Below are positions 18,216 through 26,413 of a DNA stretch of 64,000 bases, one piece after another. The notes under the pieces are model-generated. The model was not told the origin of the DNA. It worked only from the letters and a program-made list of their open reading frames with translations, and ran no database searches. Location: contig NZ_DS989915.1 of the NCBI RefSeq assembly GCF_000155615.1, positions 1,231,717 to 1,295,716 of the forward strand, given 5' to 3'. The number at the start of each line of letters is the position of its first letter. Positions within the stretch are counted from its first letter, which is position 1. The DNA is from Alcanivorax sp. DG881. Lineage in GTDB: Bacteria; Pseudomonadota; Gammaproteobacteria; Pseudomonadales; Alcanivoracaceae. A program made the translations under genes and the position numbers.

Positions 18216-18230
18216 GGCCTGAGGCCTGAC
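18196..18230 (+). repeat. Tandem GCCTGAG heptad array at gene end (locus 3)
   Basis: Four perfect copies of GCCTGAG followed by GCCTGAC occupy 18196-18230. The esterase stop codon (TGA at 18213-18215) is supplied by the array. No inverted arm was found nearby. Confidence 0.9.
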
Positions 18231-18241
18231 AGCGACGCTGA

Positions 18242-18273
18242 ATGTCTGATTACGGCTACGCCTAATCGGACCT
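18242..18273. repeat. Palindromic GTCTGATTACGG...CCTAATCGGACC element
   Basis: An imperfect palindrome: GTCTGATTACGGC, a short TAC loop, then GCCTAATCGGACCTAC. It looks like a decayed copy of the TGTCGGATTACGC/GCGTAATCCGACCTAC palindrome that I remember as dispersed in proteobacterial intergenic DNA. It may form a hairpin downstream of the esterase gene. Confidence 0.5.
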
Positions 18274-18393
18274 ACTCGCCCTGGCGGTTTCACCCGACAC
18301 TCTACGCTTTACCCTTTTTGACAATTCCTGCGCGTTTTTTGCACGTTCTCCCATCATACTGGTGCCAATACTCTTTCAAATAAGGGGAACCGT

Positions 18394-18852
18394 ATGAAGA
18401 CAACGTCAATATTGACCCTTACTACCCTGCTTGGTCTGAGTGTAGCCCCCACACTCGCCCAGGCCCGCCCGCCGTGGGAGGCAACCCAACAACACGACGA
18501 TCCTGCACGTATTCAGCTTGTGGACAGTCGCCGTGATTACTCTGAATATCGCTACACTAGCCACGAGCGTGAAGCACTCCGTCAGCGCCTCAGCCACCGG
18601 GAGTTTGACTCCCTCCCTCCCGGGCTACAGAAGAAAGTGGCACGTGGCGGAAAATTACCACCGGGCTGGCAAAAAAAACTGCAGAAAGGCCAGCGCCTGC
18701 CCGATTCGCTCTACTACAACAGCCAGCGCTTACCCTCATATGACGGCATGCGTCACATCGATGGTGTCAGTGACGTGATTATTGATAACGAAGTGGTTCG
18801 AGTGATTGATGCAACCCAAACAATTCTTGATGTATTCGGAATTAACCGTTGA
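18394..18852 (+). CDS. Secreted RcnB/CigR-like protein
   Basis: A 152-residue protein with a Sec signal peptide (cleavage near TLAQA-RPPWE, about residue 24). The mature part has the repeated LPPGLQKKVARGGKLPPGWQ-type segments (split at residues 74-95) and a C-terminal DVIIDNEVVRVIDATQTILD strand, characteristic of RcnB/CigR-like periplasmic proteins. Some members tune nickel/cobalt efflux; the role here is unknown. A strong palindromic terminator follows the stop by 20 bases. It has its own upstream region of about 180 bases. Confidence 0.75.
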   Translation: MKTTSILTLTTLLGLSVAPTLAQARPPWEATQQHDDPARIQLVDSRRDYSEYRYTSHEREALRQRLSHREFDSLPPGLQKKVARGGKLPPGWQKKLQKGQRLPDSLYYNSQRLPSYDGMRHIDGVSDVIIDNEVVRVIDATQTILDVFGINR

Positions 18853-18871
18853 TATAACGTCATCGCAAAGA

Positions 18872-18897
18872 CCGCAGGCCCTGGCCAGGGCCTGCGG
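18872..18897 (+). terminator. Perfect 26-base palindrome, terminator-like
   Basis: CCGCAGGCCCTGG followed directly by its exact reverse complement. It begins 20 bases after the stop of the RcnB/CigR-like gene. The T-run after it is weak (TTGCC), so it may act as a transcript-end stabiliser or cruciform rather than an efficient intrinsic terminator. Confidence 0.6.
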
Positions 18898-19029
18898 TTG
18901 CCACTTTCATTCAAAACCAGAAAAGCAGGCCTCTAGCTCTCTTCATAGAGAAACGTCAGCCCCCCCCTCGCTCCTCCCTCAAAGGCATACATACCGAGAT
19001 AGCTGCAGCCTCTCAAACTGTGTGTTTTT

Positions 19030-19131
19030 GCGTCAGGCATCTGGCGTTGAGCGTTCGGCAAAGTCTGAAATCTTGGCGATAAGCCAATCAAACGCTTAGA
19101 GGCATCTTGTTCATTCCAATCCGCGAAGAAC
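19030..19131. repeat. Heptad words plus dispersed tail (locus 4)
   Basis: GCGTCAG, GCATCTG, GCGTTGA, GCGTTCG run in register from 19030. The following GCGATAAGCCAATCAAACG and CATTCCAATCCGCGAAGAAC closely match 12790-12858, making this a second copy of a roughly 100-base element. It abuts the terminator at 19139. Confidence 0.65.
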
Positions 19132-19138
19132 AAAAAAA

Positions 19139-19168
19139 GCCGCGCCCTTTCGGGGCGCGGCTTTTTCG
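19139..19168. terminator. Bidirectional terminator after coxC
   Basis: Stem AGCCGCGCCC (19139-19148) pairs with GGGCGCGGCT (19154-19163), with A7 before and T5 after. On the - strand it lies about 35 bases past the coxC stop and should end the oxidase operon. Confidence 0.88.
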
Positions 19169-19201
19169 TGTTGCCTGTCGCGTGATGCGTGTGGCCGTCT
19201 C

Positions 19202-20083
19202 TTACAACCAGTACACCGTGATAAACAGGAACAGCCACACCACGTCCACAAAGTGCCAGTACCAGGCACCCGCTTCCCAGGCGAAGTTATTCTTTTCATC
19301 AAAGTGCCCCTTGATCACACGCAGCAGGGTCACAAACAGGAAGATGGTACCGATGGTCACGTGTGCACCGTGGAAACCGGTGAGCAGGAAGAACAGGCTA
19401 CCGTAGATACCCGCATCCAGGGTCAGACCCAGCTCGGTGTAAGCGTGGATGTATTCTTCCACCTGCAGGAACAGGAAGATGATCCCCAGCACCACCGTGG
19501 CTGCCTGGAAAGCGATCAGCGTGCCGCGCTTGCCTTCCAGCAAGGCGTGGTGAGCGATAGTCAGCGTGATTGACGACACCAGCAGGATAGCCGTGTTGAT
19601 GGCCGGCAGCCCCCACGCGCCCATGGCCTGGGTCGTATCACCGGCCGGGGTCACGGTCAGCGGCCACATGGCCTGAAAGTTCGGCCACAGCAGCTCGTGG
19701 GTCATGGCGTTGCTGCCTTCCCCGGACAACCACGGCAGGATCAGCCAGCGGGTGTAGAACATGGCCCCAAAGAAGGCCGCAAAGAACATCACCTCGGAAA
19801 AGATGAACCACAACATGCCCTGACGGTAAGAACCGCCCAGCTGATTGCTGTGCAAACCACCAACGGATTCCTTGACGGTGTCACGCCACCACAGGGCGAT
19901 CACTACCAGCAACCAGGTCAGGCCCAGGAAGAACAGAGGCTTGCCGAAGAAACTGGGCTCCATGTCCGCCATGGTGCTCTGCTGAATAAAGTTTGCACCG
20001 CCAATGGCGGTCATGAACAAACCGATGGACGCGGTCAACGGCCAGGGGCTGCTCTCGGGAACGTAATACTTTTCAGTAGCCAT
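19202..20083 (-). CDS. coxC: Cytochrome c oxidase subunit III
   Basis: A 293-residue seven-helix subunit of an aa3-type oxidase. Recognisable segments are YYVPESSPWPLTASIGLF at the start, MLWFIFSEVMFFAAFFGAMFYTR, LNTxL-like NTAILLVSSITLTIAHH, and the terminal WYWHFVDVVWLFLFITVYWL. It stabilises the catalytic subunit I. It is the last gene of the coxB-coxA-ctaG-coxC operon, 28 bases after ctaG, and a strong terminator follows. A spaced AGGAG-like GAGGAGATTTTT precedes its ATG. Confidence 0.96.
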   Translation of the reverse strand: MATEKYYVPESSPWPLTASIGLFMTAIGGANFIQQSTMADMEPSFFGKPLFFLGLTWLLVVIALWWRDTVKESVGGLHSNQLGGSYRQGMLWFIFSEVMFFAAFFGAMFYTRWLILPWLSGEGSNAMTHELLWPNFQAMWPLTVTPAGDTTQAMGAWGLPAINTAILLVSSITLTIAHHALLEGKRGTLIAFQAATVVLGIIFLFLQVEEYIHAYTELGLTLDAGIYGSLFFLLTGFHGAHVTIGTIFLFVTLLRVIKGHFDEKNNFAWEAGAWYWHFVDVVWLFLFITVYWL

Positions 20084-20111
20084 TAAAAAATCTCCTCTAC
20101 AACCGGCTGTT

Positions 20112-20687
20112 CTAGTTAGCAGCCACGCTGTTGTTTTTACCGGCGACCCGCTCTGTCACATCGAAGATCGTATACGACAGAGTGAATTGGTTAATGTGAC
20201 TGGGAATTTCCGGGTCCAGATAGAAAATCATCGGCATGTCTTTACGCTCACCCGCCAGCAACGTTTGCTGATCAAAACAGAAACACTGCGTCTTGTGCAG
20301 GTATCGAGCCGCTTCCCCCGGTGTTACCGACGGGATGCTCTGGGTAATCATGTCCGATGAAGTCGGGTTGCTTGCGAAAAAATGCACCAGCGTAATTTCC
20401 CCCGGATGCACCTTTACCCGCTTGGTCTCAGAGGTGAACTCCCCACTGATTCCGTCGCCCTTCTGGGTAATGAATTCCACTGTCACGGTACGGTCTGCCA
20501 CCACAGTCTCAGGCGCTTGAGTGGCGGCCGTACTCGATGTTTTTCCATTCAGTCCGGTGACATCACAGATAACGTTATAAAAGGGCACCATGAGGAAGGC
20601 GAAGCCAAACATGGCCACCGCCCAAATCAACAGCTTTTTCAGCGTGCGCTTGTTGCGCTGTTCAACACTGAGCTGTTCGTCGCTCAT
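20112..20687 (-). CDS. ctaG: Cytochrome oxidase copper chaperone CtaG (Cox11)
   Basis: A 191-residue membrane-anchored CuB chaperone. One N-terminal helix (about 22-42) is followed by a periplasmic immunoglobulin-like domain carrying the copper motif QCFCFDQQ. The DVTGLNG phrase after the helix is family-typical. The start is set at the ATG 20687, with GGAGGG five bases upstream; a GTG at 20702 would add MTEGT without a binding site. It lies between coxA and coxC, the usual position, and delivers copper to subunit I. Confidence 0.95.
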   Translation of the reverse strand: MSDEQLSVEQRNKRTLKKLLIWAVAMFGFAFLMVPFYNVICDVTGLNGKTSSTAATQAPETVVADRTVTVEFITQKGDGISGEFTSETKRVKVHPGEITLVHFFASNPTSSDMITQSIPSVTPGEAARYLHKTQCFCFDQQTLLAGERKDMPMIFYLDPEIPSHINQFTLSYTIFDVTERVAGKNNSVAAN

Positions 20688-20702
20688 GGTGCCCTCCGTC
20701 AC

Positions 20703-20732
20703 TCTCTGTTACTTGACTATCTGTTACTTGAC
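20703..20732. repeat. 15-base tandem duplication at coxA end
   Basis: TCTCTGTTACTTGAC and TATCTGTTACTTGAC lie back to back (one mismatch). On the - strand this duplicates the final Val-Lys-stop codons of coxA, so a second in-register stop follows the first. Confidence 0.75.
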
Positions 20733-22331
20733 CACCGGCGGGGTGTCATAGGTGTGGAACGGCGCCGGTGACGGCACTTCCCATTCCAGACCTTCGGCAC
20801 CTTCCCACGGCTTGGCCGGGGCTTTTTCGCCTTTCTTCATGGCACACAGCACGGTCACGGCCAGGAACAGCAGCTGTGACAGGCCGAACCAGAAGCCGCC
20901 AATGGAAATCCAGAAGTTGTAGTCCGCAAACTGCAGCGCGTAGTCAGCGTAACGACGCGGCATGCCGGCCAGGCCCACGAAGTGCATGGGGAAGAACAGC
21001 AGGTTGGCGGAAATCAGGGAGTTCCAGAAGTGCAGTTCACCCAGGGTCTTGTTGGGCATGATGCCGGACCACTTCGGCAGCCAGTAGTAGGCAGCAGCGA
21101 AGATGGAGAAGATCGCACCGGTGACCAGCACGTAGTGGAAATGCGCCACCACGAAGTAGGTGTCATGGTACTGGAAGTCCACCGGGGTAATCGCCAGCAT
21201 CAGGCCGGACAGACCACCACAGGTGAACAGCACCACAAAGGCGATCGCCCACTTCATTGGCAGTTCGAAGGTCATGGACCCGCGCCACATGGTAGCGACC
21301 CAGTTGAACACCTTCACGCCGGTCGGCACGGAGATCAGCATGGTCATGTACATGAAGAACAGGGTACCGGCCAGCGGCATGCCCACGGTGAACATGTGGT
21401 GAGCCCAGACGACAAAGGACAGCAGCGCAATGGACGCGGTCGCGTACACCATGGAGGCGTAACCGAACAGCGGCTTGCGGGCAAAGGCCGGGATGATCGC
21501 TGACACGATACCGAAGCTCGGCAGGATCATGATGTACACCTCAGGGTGCCCGAAGAACCAGAACACGTGCTGGAACAGTACCGGGTCACCACCACCGGCG
21601 GCATCGAAGAAGCTGGTGCCGAAGTGACGATCCGTCAGCATCATGGTCACTGCACCGGCCAGAACCGGAATAACCGCTATCAGCAGGAAGGCAGTGATCA
21701 GCCAGGTCCATACGAACAGCGGCATCTTCATCAGGGTCATGCCCGGGGCACGCATGTTGAAGACGGTAACGACCACGTTGATGGCGCCCATGATGGAAGA
21801 AATACCCATCATGTGAACCGACAGAATGAACAGGTCAGTCGACGCCGGGCCGTACTTGGTCGACAGCGGCGCGTAGAAGGTCCAGCCAAAGTTCGGGGCG
21901 CTGGGGTTGCCGGCACCGAACGCGCTCATCACCACCGAACCAATCAGGATGGTGAAAGCGAAAGGCAGGATCCAGAAGGACCAGTTATTCATCCGCGGCA
22001 GCGCCATGTCCGGCGCACCGATCATCAAGGGAATCATCCAGTTGGCCAGGCCAACCGTGGCGGGCATCACCGCACCAAATACCATGACCAGACCGTGCAC
22101 GGTGGTCATCTGGTTGAAGAACTCCGGATCCACGAACTGCATGCCGGGCTCGAGCAGCTCGGCACGAATTACCATGGCAAGGAAACCGCCGGACAGGAAC
22201 ATGGCGAAGCTGAACCACAGATACAGGGTACCGATATCTTTGTGGTTGGTGCTGAACAGCCAACGTTTCAGGCCGGTCGGGGCGTGGTGATGATCGTGAT
22301 GATCATCATGGGTTGCAGCTGCAGTAGACAT
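20724..22331 (-). CDS. coxA: Cytochrome c oxidase subunit I
   Basis: A 535-residue heme-copper oxidase catalytic subunit with twelve helices. Landmarks: TTVHGLVMVFGAVMP with the low-spin heme His, FWFFGHPEVYIMILP with the CuB His-Tyr pair, VWAHHMFTVG with the CuB histidines, and HDTYFVVAHFHYVL with the heme a/a3 ligands. The EVYI motif marks the A-type, D/K-channel class. A His/Asp-rich N-terminus (DDHHDHHH) is notable but common. It follows coxB by 14 bases. Reduces O2 to water at the inner membrane while pumping protons. Confidence 0.97.
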   Translation of the reverse strand: MSTAAATHDDHHDHHHAPTGLKRWLFSTNHKDIGTLYLWFSFAMFLSGGFLAMVIRAELLEPGMQFVDPEFFNQMTTVHGLVMVFGAVMPATVGLANWMIPLMIGAPDMALPRMNNWSFWILPFAFTILIGSVVMSAFGAGNPSAPNFGWTFYAPLSTKYGPASTDLFILSVHMMGISSIMGAINVVVTVFNMRAPGMTLMKMPLFVWTWLITAFLLIAVIPVLAGAVTMMLTDRHFGTSFFDAAGGGDPVLFQHVFWFFGHPEVYIMILPSFGIVSAIIPAFARKPLFGYASMVYATASIALLSFVVWAHHMFTVGMPLAGTLFFMYMTMLISVPTGVKVFNWVATMWRGSMTFELPMKWAIAFVVLFTCGGLSGLMLAITPVDFQYHDTYFVVAHFHYVLVTGAIFSIFAAAYYWLPKWSGIMPNKTLGELHFWNSLISANLLFFPMHFVGLAGMPRRYADYALQFADYNFWISIGGFWFGLSQLLFLAVTVLCAMKKGEKAPAKPWEGAEGLEWEVPSPAPFHTYDTPPVVK

Positions 22332-22345
22332 TGCTATCCCCTCCC

Positions 22346-23554
22346 TTATTCGTGGTCGTTAACGTCGGCGGGCTGAATCAGATCGCCGGTGTCGTTGCCG
22401 AAAGCATTACGCTCGTAGGTGATCACCGCCGCAATCTGGCGAGGTGTCAGCTGAGCCTTGAAGTTGGGCATGGCGGCACGGCCATTGACCAACACATCAA
22501 TGTGCTCGTTCAGGTGCTCTTTCTTGGTAGCGAATTCCGTACCGGCAAACGCCAGGCCGATACCGCCTTCACCATTGGCACCGTGACACAGGGCACAAGC
22601 GCTGTCGTAAACCTGCTTGCCTTCTTCCATCGCCTGATCGATACCGGCAAACGGTGTCAGATCCGGGCCAGAGGCAGCTTTTTCTTTCTCTTCGGTAATC
22701 CAGGTCTTGAACTCGTCCTGGGTCACCACTTCTACAGCAATCGGCATGAAGGCGTGGTTCTTGCCACACAGTTCCGCACACTGGCCGTAGTAAGTGCCTT
22801 CCTTACCTTCCGGTACCAGCGCCCAGGTTTCATTGACGAACCCGGGGATTGCATCTTTCTTGCCGCCGAAATCCGGCACCCAGAAAGAGTGGATCACGTC
22901 ATCGGAGGTCACCAGGAAACGCACTTTCTGGCCCGACGGAATGATCAGCTTGTTGTCCACTTCCAGGTTGTAGTTGTGGTCTTTCTCGGGAGCGTCCTTG
23001 CCGACCAGATCTTTCGCGGTGCCATAAGGGAACAGACCACCGGACAGAACCGGGTTGTTGTACTGTTCCGGCGGCGTGGCCAGGTTGGAGAAGAAAGACA
23101 CACCAATATCGTTGTCGTCTTCGTACGTCAGGTACTCGTAACTCCACTTCCAGCGATAGCCAGTCACCTTCACCGTCAGTTCTGACTCAGCGGTATCGTC
23201 CAGCTGAACCAGTACGCGGGTGGCCGGCACGGCCATGGCGATCAGGATAACGAAGGGGATCACTGTCCACAGCACCTCGAAAAACACGTTTTCGTGGAAG
23301 GTGGAAGGATTCGGGTTCTTGGAACGGCGGTGGCGGATCATCGAGAACAGAATCAGGCCACAGACCAGAAGACCGATAACGGTCACGATCCAGAGAACGG
23401 TGGTGTGAAGATTTTGAACTTCCTGACTGACCTGGGTTACCCCCGGTCGCAGGTCGAGATCGGAACGTTCGGTCCAGTCGCTAGCGAAGGTCATGCCACT
23501 GATCATCAGTGACGTCAGACCCGCCGCCGCGCGGTGGAACAGAGTTGACTGCAT
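22346..23554 (-). CDS. coxB: Cytochrome c oxidase subunit II with C-terminal heme c domain
   Basis: A 402-residue subunit II. After a signal-like N-terminus, two helices span about 52-72 and 92-115. The cupredoxin domain carries the CuA ligands His222 and CAELCGKNHAFM (259-270). A fused cytochrome c domain follows, with heme motif CALCH at 320-324 and a distal Met probably in RAAMPNF. The heme extension marks a caa3-like subunit II, allowing direct electron entry. First gene of the - strand oxidase operon; 397 bases of non-coding DNA lie upstream. Confidence 0.96.
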   Translation of the reverse strand: MQSTLFHRAAAGLTSLMISGMTFASDWTERSDLDLRPGVTQVSQEVQNLHTTVLWIVTVIGLLVCGLILFSMIRHRRSKNPNPSTFHENVFFEVLWTVIPFVILIAMAVPATRVLVQLDDTAESELTVKVTGYRWKWSYEYLTYEDDNDIGVSFFSNLATPPEQYNNPVLSGGLFPYGTAKDLVGKDAPEKDHNYNLEVDNKLIIPSGQKVRFLVTSDDVIHSFWVPDFGGKKDAIPGFVNETWALVPEGKEGTYYGQCAELCGKNHAFMPIAVEVVTQDEFKTWITEEKEKAASGPDLTPFAGIDQAMEEGKQVYDSACALCHGANGEGGIGLAFAGTEFATKKEHLNEHIDVLVNGRAAMPNFKAQLTPRQIAAVITYERNAFGNDTGDLIQPADVNDHE

Positions 23555-23951
23555 GCGTTTGCTCCCTGTTTTCCCCAGCGCTACCCCGTTACAGGCACGC
23601 TTGTTCTTTGCCGTTACCGGCGCCTGGAAAGCGAGTTTCAGGATTGATGCGGCGAAACGGTCACCAGACCTTCCCCACTGACATCGACGACCAAGGGGGC
23701 GGCCGTTTAACGTGTCACATGGGAGGCAAAACCCAATAAAATCAAATAGCTATTTACCGCCATGCTGATTTCACTGAATTGCCGGAGGTGTGGCAAATTG
23801 TCCCACTGCATTTATGGGCGCCAACTCTAGTCATTCGCATGGCTAAAGTCCAGCCGAAACGTAGGGTTTATCAAGCCTTTCAGGCAGATACGAAAGCTGA
23901 ACGCTATGCTACACTCCGCCTCTATTCCCCTACCCAGCGTCCCTTTCTGCC
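23555..23951. other. Divergent intergenic region between coxB and DUF1820 gene
   Basis: About 400 bases with no convincing gene. It must carry the coxB operon promoter (- strand) and the DUF1820 promoter (+ strand). A TATGCTACACT stretch at 23905-23915 could be a -10 region for the latter. AT-rich DNA at 23733-23760 (AATAAAATCAAATAGCTATTTA) is a likely promoter or binding region. I saw no strong repeat. Confidence 0.5.
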
Positions 23952-24287
23952 ATGTCAAAACGCCGTCCCATTTACCGCGTCATATTCCAGAATCAGGGGC
24001 AAACCTACGAAGTTTATGCCTCCGAGATATACCAAAGTGATCTGCACGGCTTTATCGAGGTAGAGGAATTCCTGTTTGATGAGCGCAGCGGTGTGCTGGT
24101 GGATCCATCGGAAGAGAAGCTGAAGAGCGAGTTTTCAGGGGTTCTGCGGTCGTACATCCCCATGCATGCGGTTATTCGCATTGATGAGGTCGAAAAGGAA
24201 GGGGTCGGCAAGATCACGGAATCACGCACAGAGCCCCGCAACAGCAACGTTTCCCCTTTCCCCATGCCGCCAGGTCCGGGCAAATAG
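23952..24287 (+). CDS. DUF1820 family protein
   Basis: A 111-residue soluble protein starting MSKRRPIYRVIFQNQGQ, with the typical YEVYASEIYQSDLHGFIEVEEFLF segment and EEKLKSEFxGVxRSYIPMHAVIRIDEVEKEG. This matches the DUF1820 family, found across gammaproteobacteria and suspected, by its basic beta-rich look, to bind nucleic acid or the ribosome; no function is established. It is transcribed away from the oxidase operon as a single gene. The Pro-rich tail is unstructured. Confidence 0.88.
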   Translation: MSKRRPIYRVIFQNQGQTYEVYASEIYQSDLHGFIEVEEFLFDERSGVLVDPSEEKLKSEFSGVLRSYIPMHAVIRIDEVEKEGVGKITESRTEPRNSNVSPFPMPPGPGK

Positions 24288-24319
24288 CCGCGCCTGTCTC
24301 TGCAAAAGCACTGCACCCC

Positions 24320-24353
24320 AAAAAAAGAAGGGCGCCGGTTAGACCGAGCGCCC
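24320..24353 (-). terminator. Intrinsic terminator, - strand
   Basis: GGGCGCCGGT and ACCG-A-GCGCCC form a ten-pair stem with a TAG loop. On the - strand the stem is followed by CTTCTTTTTTT, a strong T-run. It would end a transcript coming from the small gene at 24457-24624. Confidence 0.75.
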
Positions 24354-24456
24354 AGAGGGTTGCCTGATGTTACTAAGAGGAGAAAACGTATTTTGCCTAC
24401 TGAATTAGTCCGCGCACGAATGCAAAGGTTCCCGCGGGACTGAAAAAACCTTCCCG

Positions 24457-24624
24457 CTAGCGAGAAACATCCTGGGAGGCATGGTGACTGCCATGGAGAG
24501 GGCGACAGAAAGAGCGGCCAGCGGAAACGTCAGCGCGAGCACTGCGTGCCAGCAGCATTGCCTGCTCAGCCCGCGCAATCATGCGAACAAACAGAATCAG
24601 CGCAAACCGTGTCATCCATTCCAT
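24457..24624 (-). CDS. Possible small membrane-anchored protein
   Basis: A 55-residue frame starting MEWMTRFALILFVRMIARAEQ, with one amphipathic or membrane-seeking helix and a basic tail. AGAGGA lies seven bases before this ATG, and a strong - strand terminator lies about 100 bases past its stop, so a transcript here is plausible. A longer open frame to 24777 exists, but its extra N-terminus has no good start signal. I recognise no family. Treat as tentative. Confidence 0.4.
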   Translation of the reverse strand: MEWMTRFALILFVRMIARAEQAMLLARSARADVSAGRSFCRPLHGSHHASQDVSR

Positions 24625-24882
24625 CGTCATTTCCTCTAATCGCCGTTCGACTTCTATCACCGCCTGATAACACCAGCGGCCGACAGAGCCCGCCCAAGAA
24701 TCCAATAAAGGAAGCGGGGAAGTGCGTCCGTGCTCCCTGGCCATCCTTGCTGGCCCTTCTCCGCGCATCTCACTCAAGGCGAGTTACCGTATCAGAGGCG
24801 CCTTTTCCGTCTTCGTTCACCGACCGATCGCGTTTTTACCGCCCTTTTACAAGCAGCGCCCTGCCCTTTGCCAAGCCAGCCC

Positions 24883-25155
24883 CTATTCACCCTGGCGAGC
24901 AGGCGCTACCTCGCCAGCGTCAATCGGCTCGCCATACCGCAGGGTCGGGTTCACGTCGTGTGGCTGCACCCACCCCATATACATGCTGAGGATAATGAAC
25001 AGAAACACCGCCACGGAAAAACCCACACGCCAGGCCAGCGCTCGCATGGTCTTGCCTTCCTTGCCCTGCCCCTTCACCAGCGACATGAGCGCACGCCCCA
25101 GAGAAATCACTGCCGCCAGCAGCAGAATGACTACAATCAGCTTTACCCACCACAT
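24883..25155 (-). CDS. DUF2909 twin-transmembrane protein
   Basis: A 90-residue protein with two membrane helices (about 2-24 and 43-64) joined by a basic loop containing GRALMSLVKGQGKEGKTMRALAWRV, as in the DUF2909 family. This family is regularly found beside cytochrome oxidase and surf1 genes, so a role in oxidase assembly is suspected but unproven. The ATG at 25155 has AAGGAG eight bases upstream; an open extension to 25335 is rejected. It is divergent from surf1. Confidence 0.85.
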   Translation of the reverse strand: MWWVKLIVVILLLAAVISLGRALMSLVKGQGKEGKTMRALAWRVGFSVAVFLFIILSMYMGWVQPHDVNPTLRYGEPIDAGEVAPARQGE

Positions 25156-25416
25156 ACTCGTTATCTCCTTGAACGCATTACCAAGGCGTATAAACACACA
25201 GCCCGGATTCCCTGGATGAAAAGCCCGGCCAGCTATGTACAATGTGCCGCCATTACTGTGTGGACGATCCGGGATGATCTCAGGGCCGCCTTTATATGCG
25301 GCTATTGTAATGGCCGACTCCGCCAGTGCACGCACTATCTAGCCTGTGCTGGCCGTCCACAGATCGGACAAGCCAACCGTTTTGCTACGCTACTGCTGTC
25401 ATGAGGGCAGACCGCC

Positions 25417-26169
25417 ATGCCTCACACTCACCGCCGTGCCCCCTGGATCGCACTGATCGCCACCCTGATCGTGTCCGGAGTGTGCCTGCGACTGGCTTTC
25501 TGGCAGCTGGAGCGGGCCGACGAAAAGCGGCAGTGGCTCACCGAACAGAGTGAACGGGCCACCCTGCCACCGGCAGACCTGCCCACCCTGCAGGCCGCCG
25601 ATGATCCCATGCACCGCCGCGCCTCCATTTCCGGCCACTTTGATAACGCCCATAACGTGTTGCTGGACAATCGCACCCTGAACGGCGTGGCTGGCTACCA
25701 CCTGCTGACGCCGTTTGAAACCCGCAAAGGGCGCTGGGTACTGGTCAACCGGGGCTGGCTCCCCCGGGGCAACAACCGCGCCAATCTGCCCGCCATTGCC
25801 CCGATCACAGGAAGCCTGACCGTCACCGGCGCCGTATACCGCCCGTCCCGTGATGTTTTTGTGCTCAAGGACATGCCATTGCCCGACAATCAGTGGCCAT
25901 TACGGGTTCAGAAAGTGGATTTTGACGCTATTGGCGAACAACTTGGGGTAGAATTAGCGCCCTTTGAAATCCGGGTCACCCCGGAAGTGGCGCTGGGCAA
26001 CAACACACCGCTACCCCGGCACTGGCAGGACGTGACGGTGATGGGCCCGGAACGGCACAAGGCTTACGCATTGCAGTGGTTCGCACTGGCACTGGCCGCC
26101 CTGCTGATATATGTTGCCGCCGCACTCCGAAACTGGCGCAAAGCACGCAAGACGCGAGAGGAACGGTAG
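25417..26169 (+). CDS. SURF1 family cytochrome oxidase assembly protein
   Basis: A 250-residue protein with an N-terminal helix (about 8-26) and a C-terminal helix (about 215-235) bracketing a periplasmic domain. Family landmarks are LAFWQLERADEKR near the start, RRASISGHFD, LLDNRTLNGVAGYHLLTPF, VLVNRGWLPRG and RHWQDVTVMGPERHKAYALQWFALA. SURF1 places heme a into subunit I. It heads a + strand assembly set with the following gene, ctaA and ctaB. Confidence 0.94.
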   Translation: MPHTHRRAPWIALIATLIVSGVCLRLAFWQLERADEKRQWLTEQSERATLPPADLPTLQAADDPMHRRASISGHFDNAHNVLLDNRTLNGVAGYHLLTPFETRKGRWVLVNRGWLPRGNNRANLPAIAPITGSLTVTGAVYRPSRDVFVLKDMPLPDNQWPLRVQKVDFDAIGEQLGVELAPFEIRVTPEVALGNNTPLPRHWQDVTVMGPERHKAYALQWFALALAALLIYVAAALRNWRKARKTREER

Positions 26170-26413
26170 GGGCTGCTGAGGTTTCATTCTTACCTCTGTT
26201 GTGCCTGAAAATGCGCCAATCTAGGCGCGAGGAGAGAAGTTTGGTTGCTCCAAATGAACGACACGCAACAACGAGTGGCGCTTTTTCAGGCGCAACCCGT
26301 AGGGCTGGGCTCCTTTTGCCGCCCAGCTGCGTTGGCGGTCGCTCATATAGAAACACTATGCCACGCTCCCTTCGCCTTGCCGGGCGAAAAAATGAACTCC
26401 AGCAGAGGCAAGA
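26170..26413. repeat. Structured intergenic element upstream of the SCO-like gene
   Basis: A 244-base gap inside an apparent operon. It contains GGGCTGGGC (26300-26308) opposite GCCCAGCTGCG and a GTTGGCGGTCGCTCATATAG...CACGCTCCCTTCGCCTTG stretch. That phrase resembles dispersed intergenic motifs seen in marine gammaproteobacteria, as I recall them. It is not coding in any frame I find convincing. Confidence 0.4.

Noticed and set aside
21546..22376. Long open frame on the + strand opposite coxA
   Set aside because: It mirrors the highly conserved coxA coding strand, is rich in His/Arg/Gln as expected from antisense GC-rich codons, and has no ribosome site.
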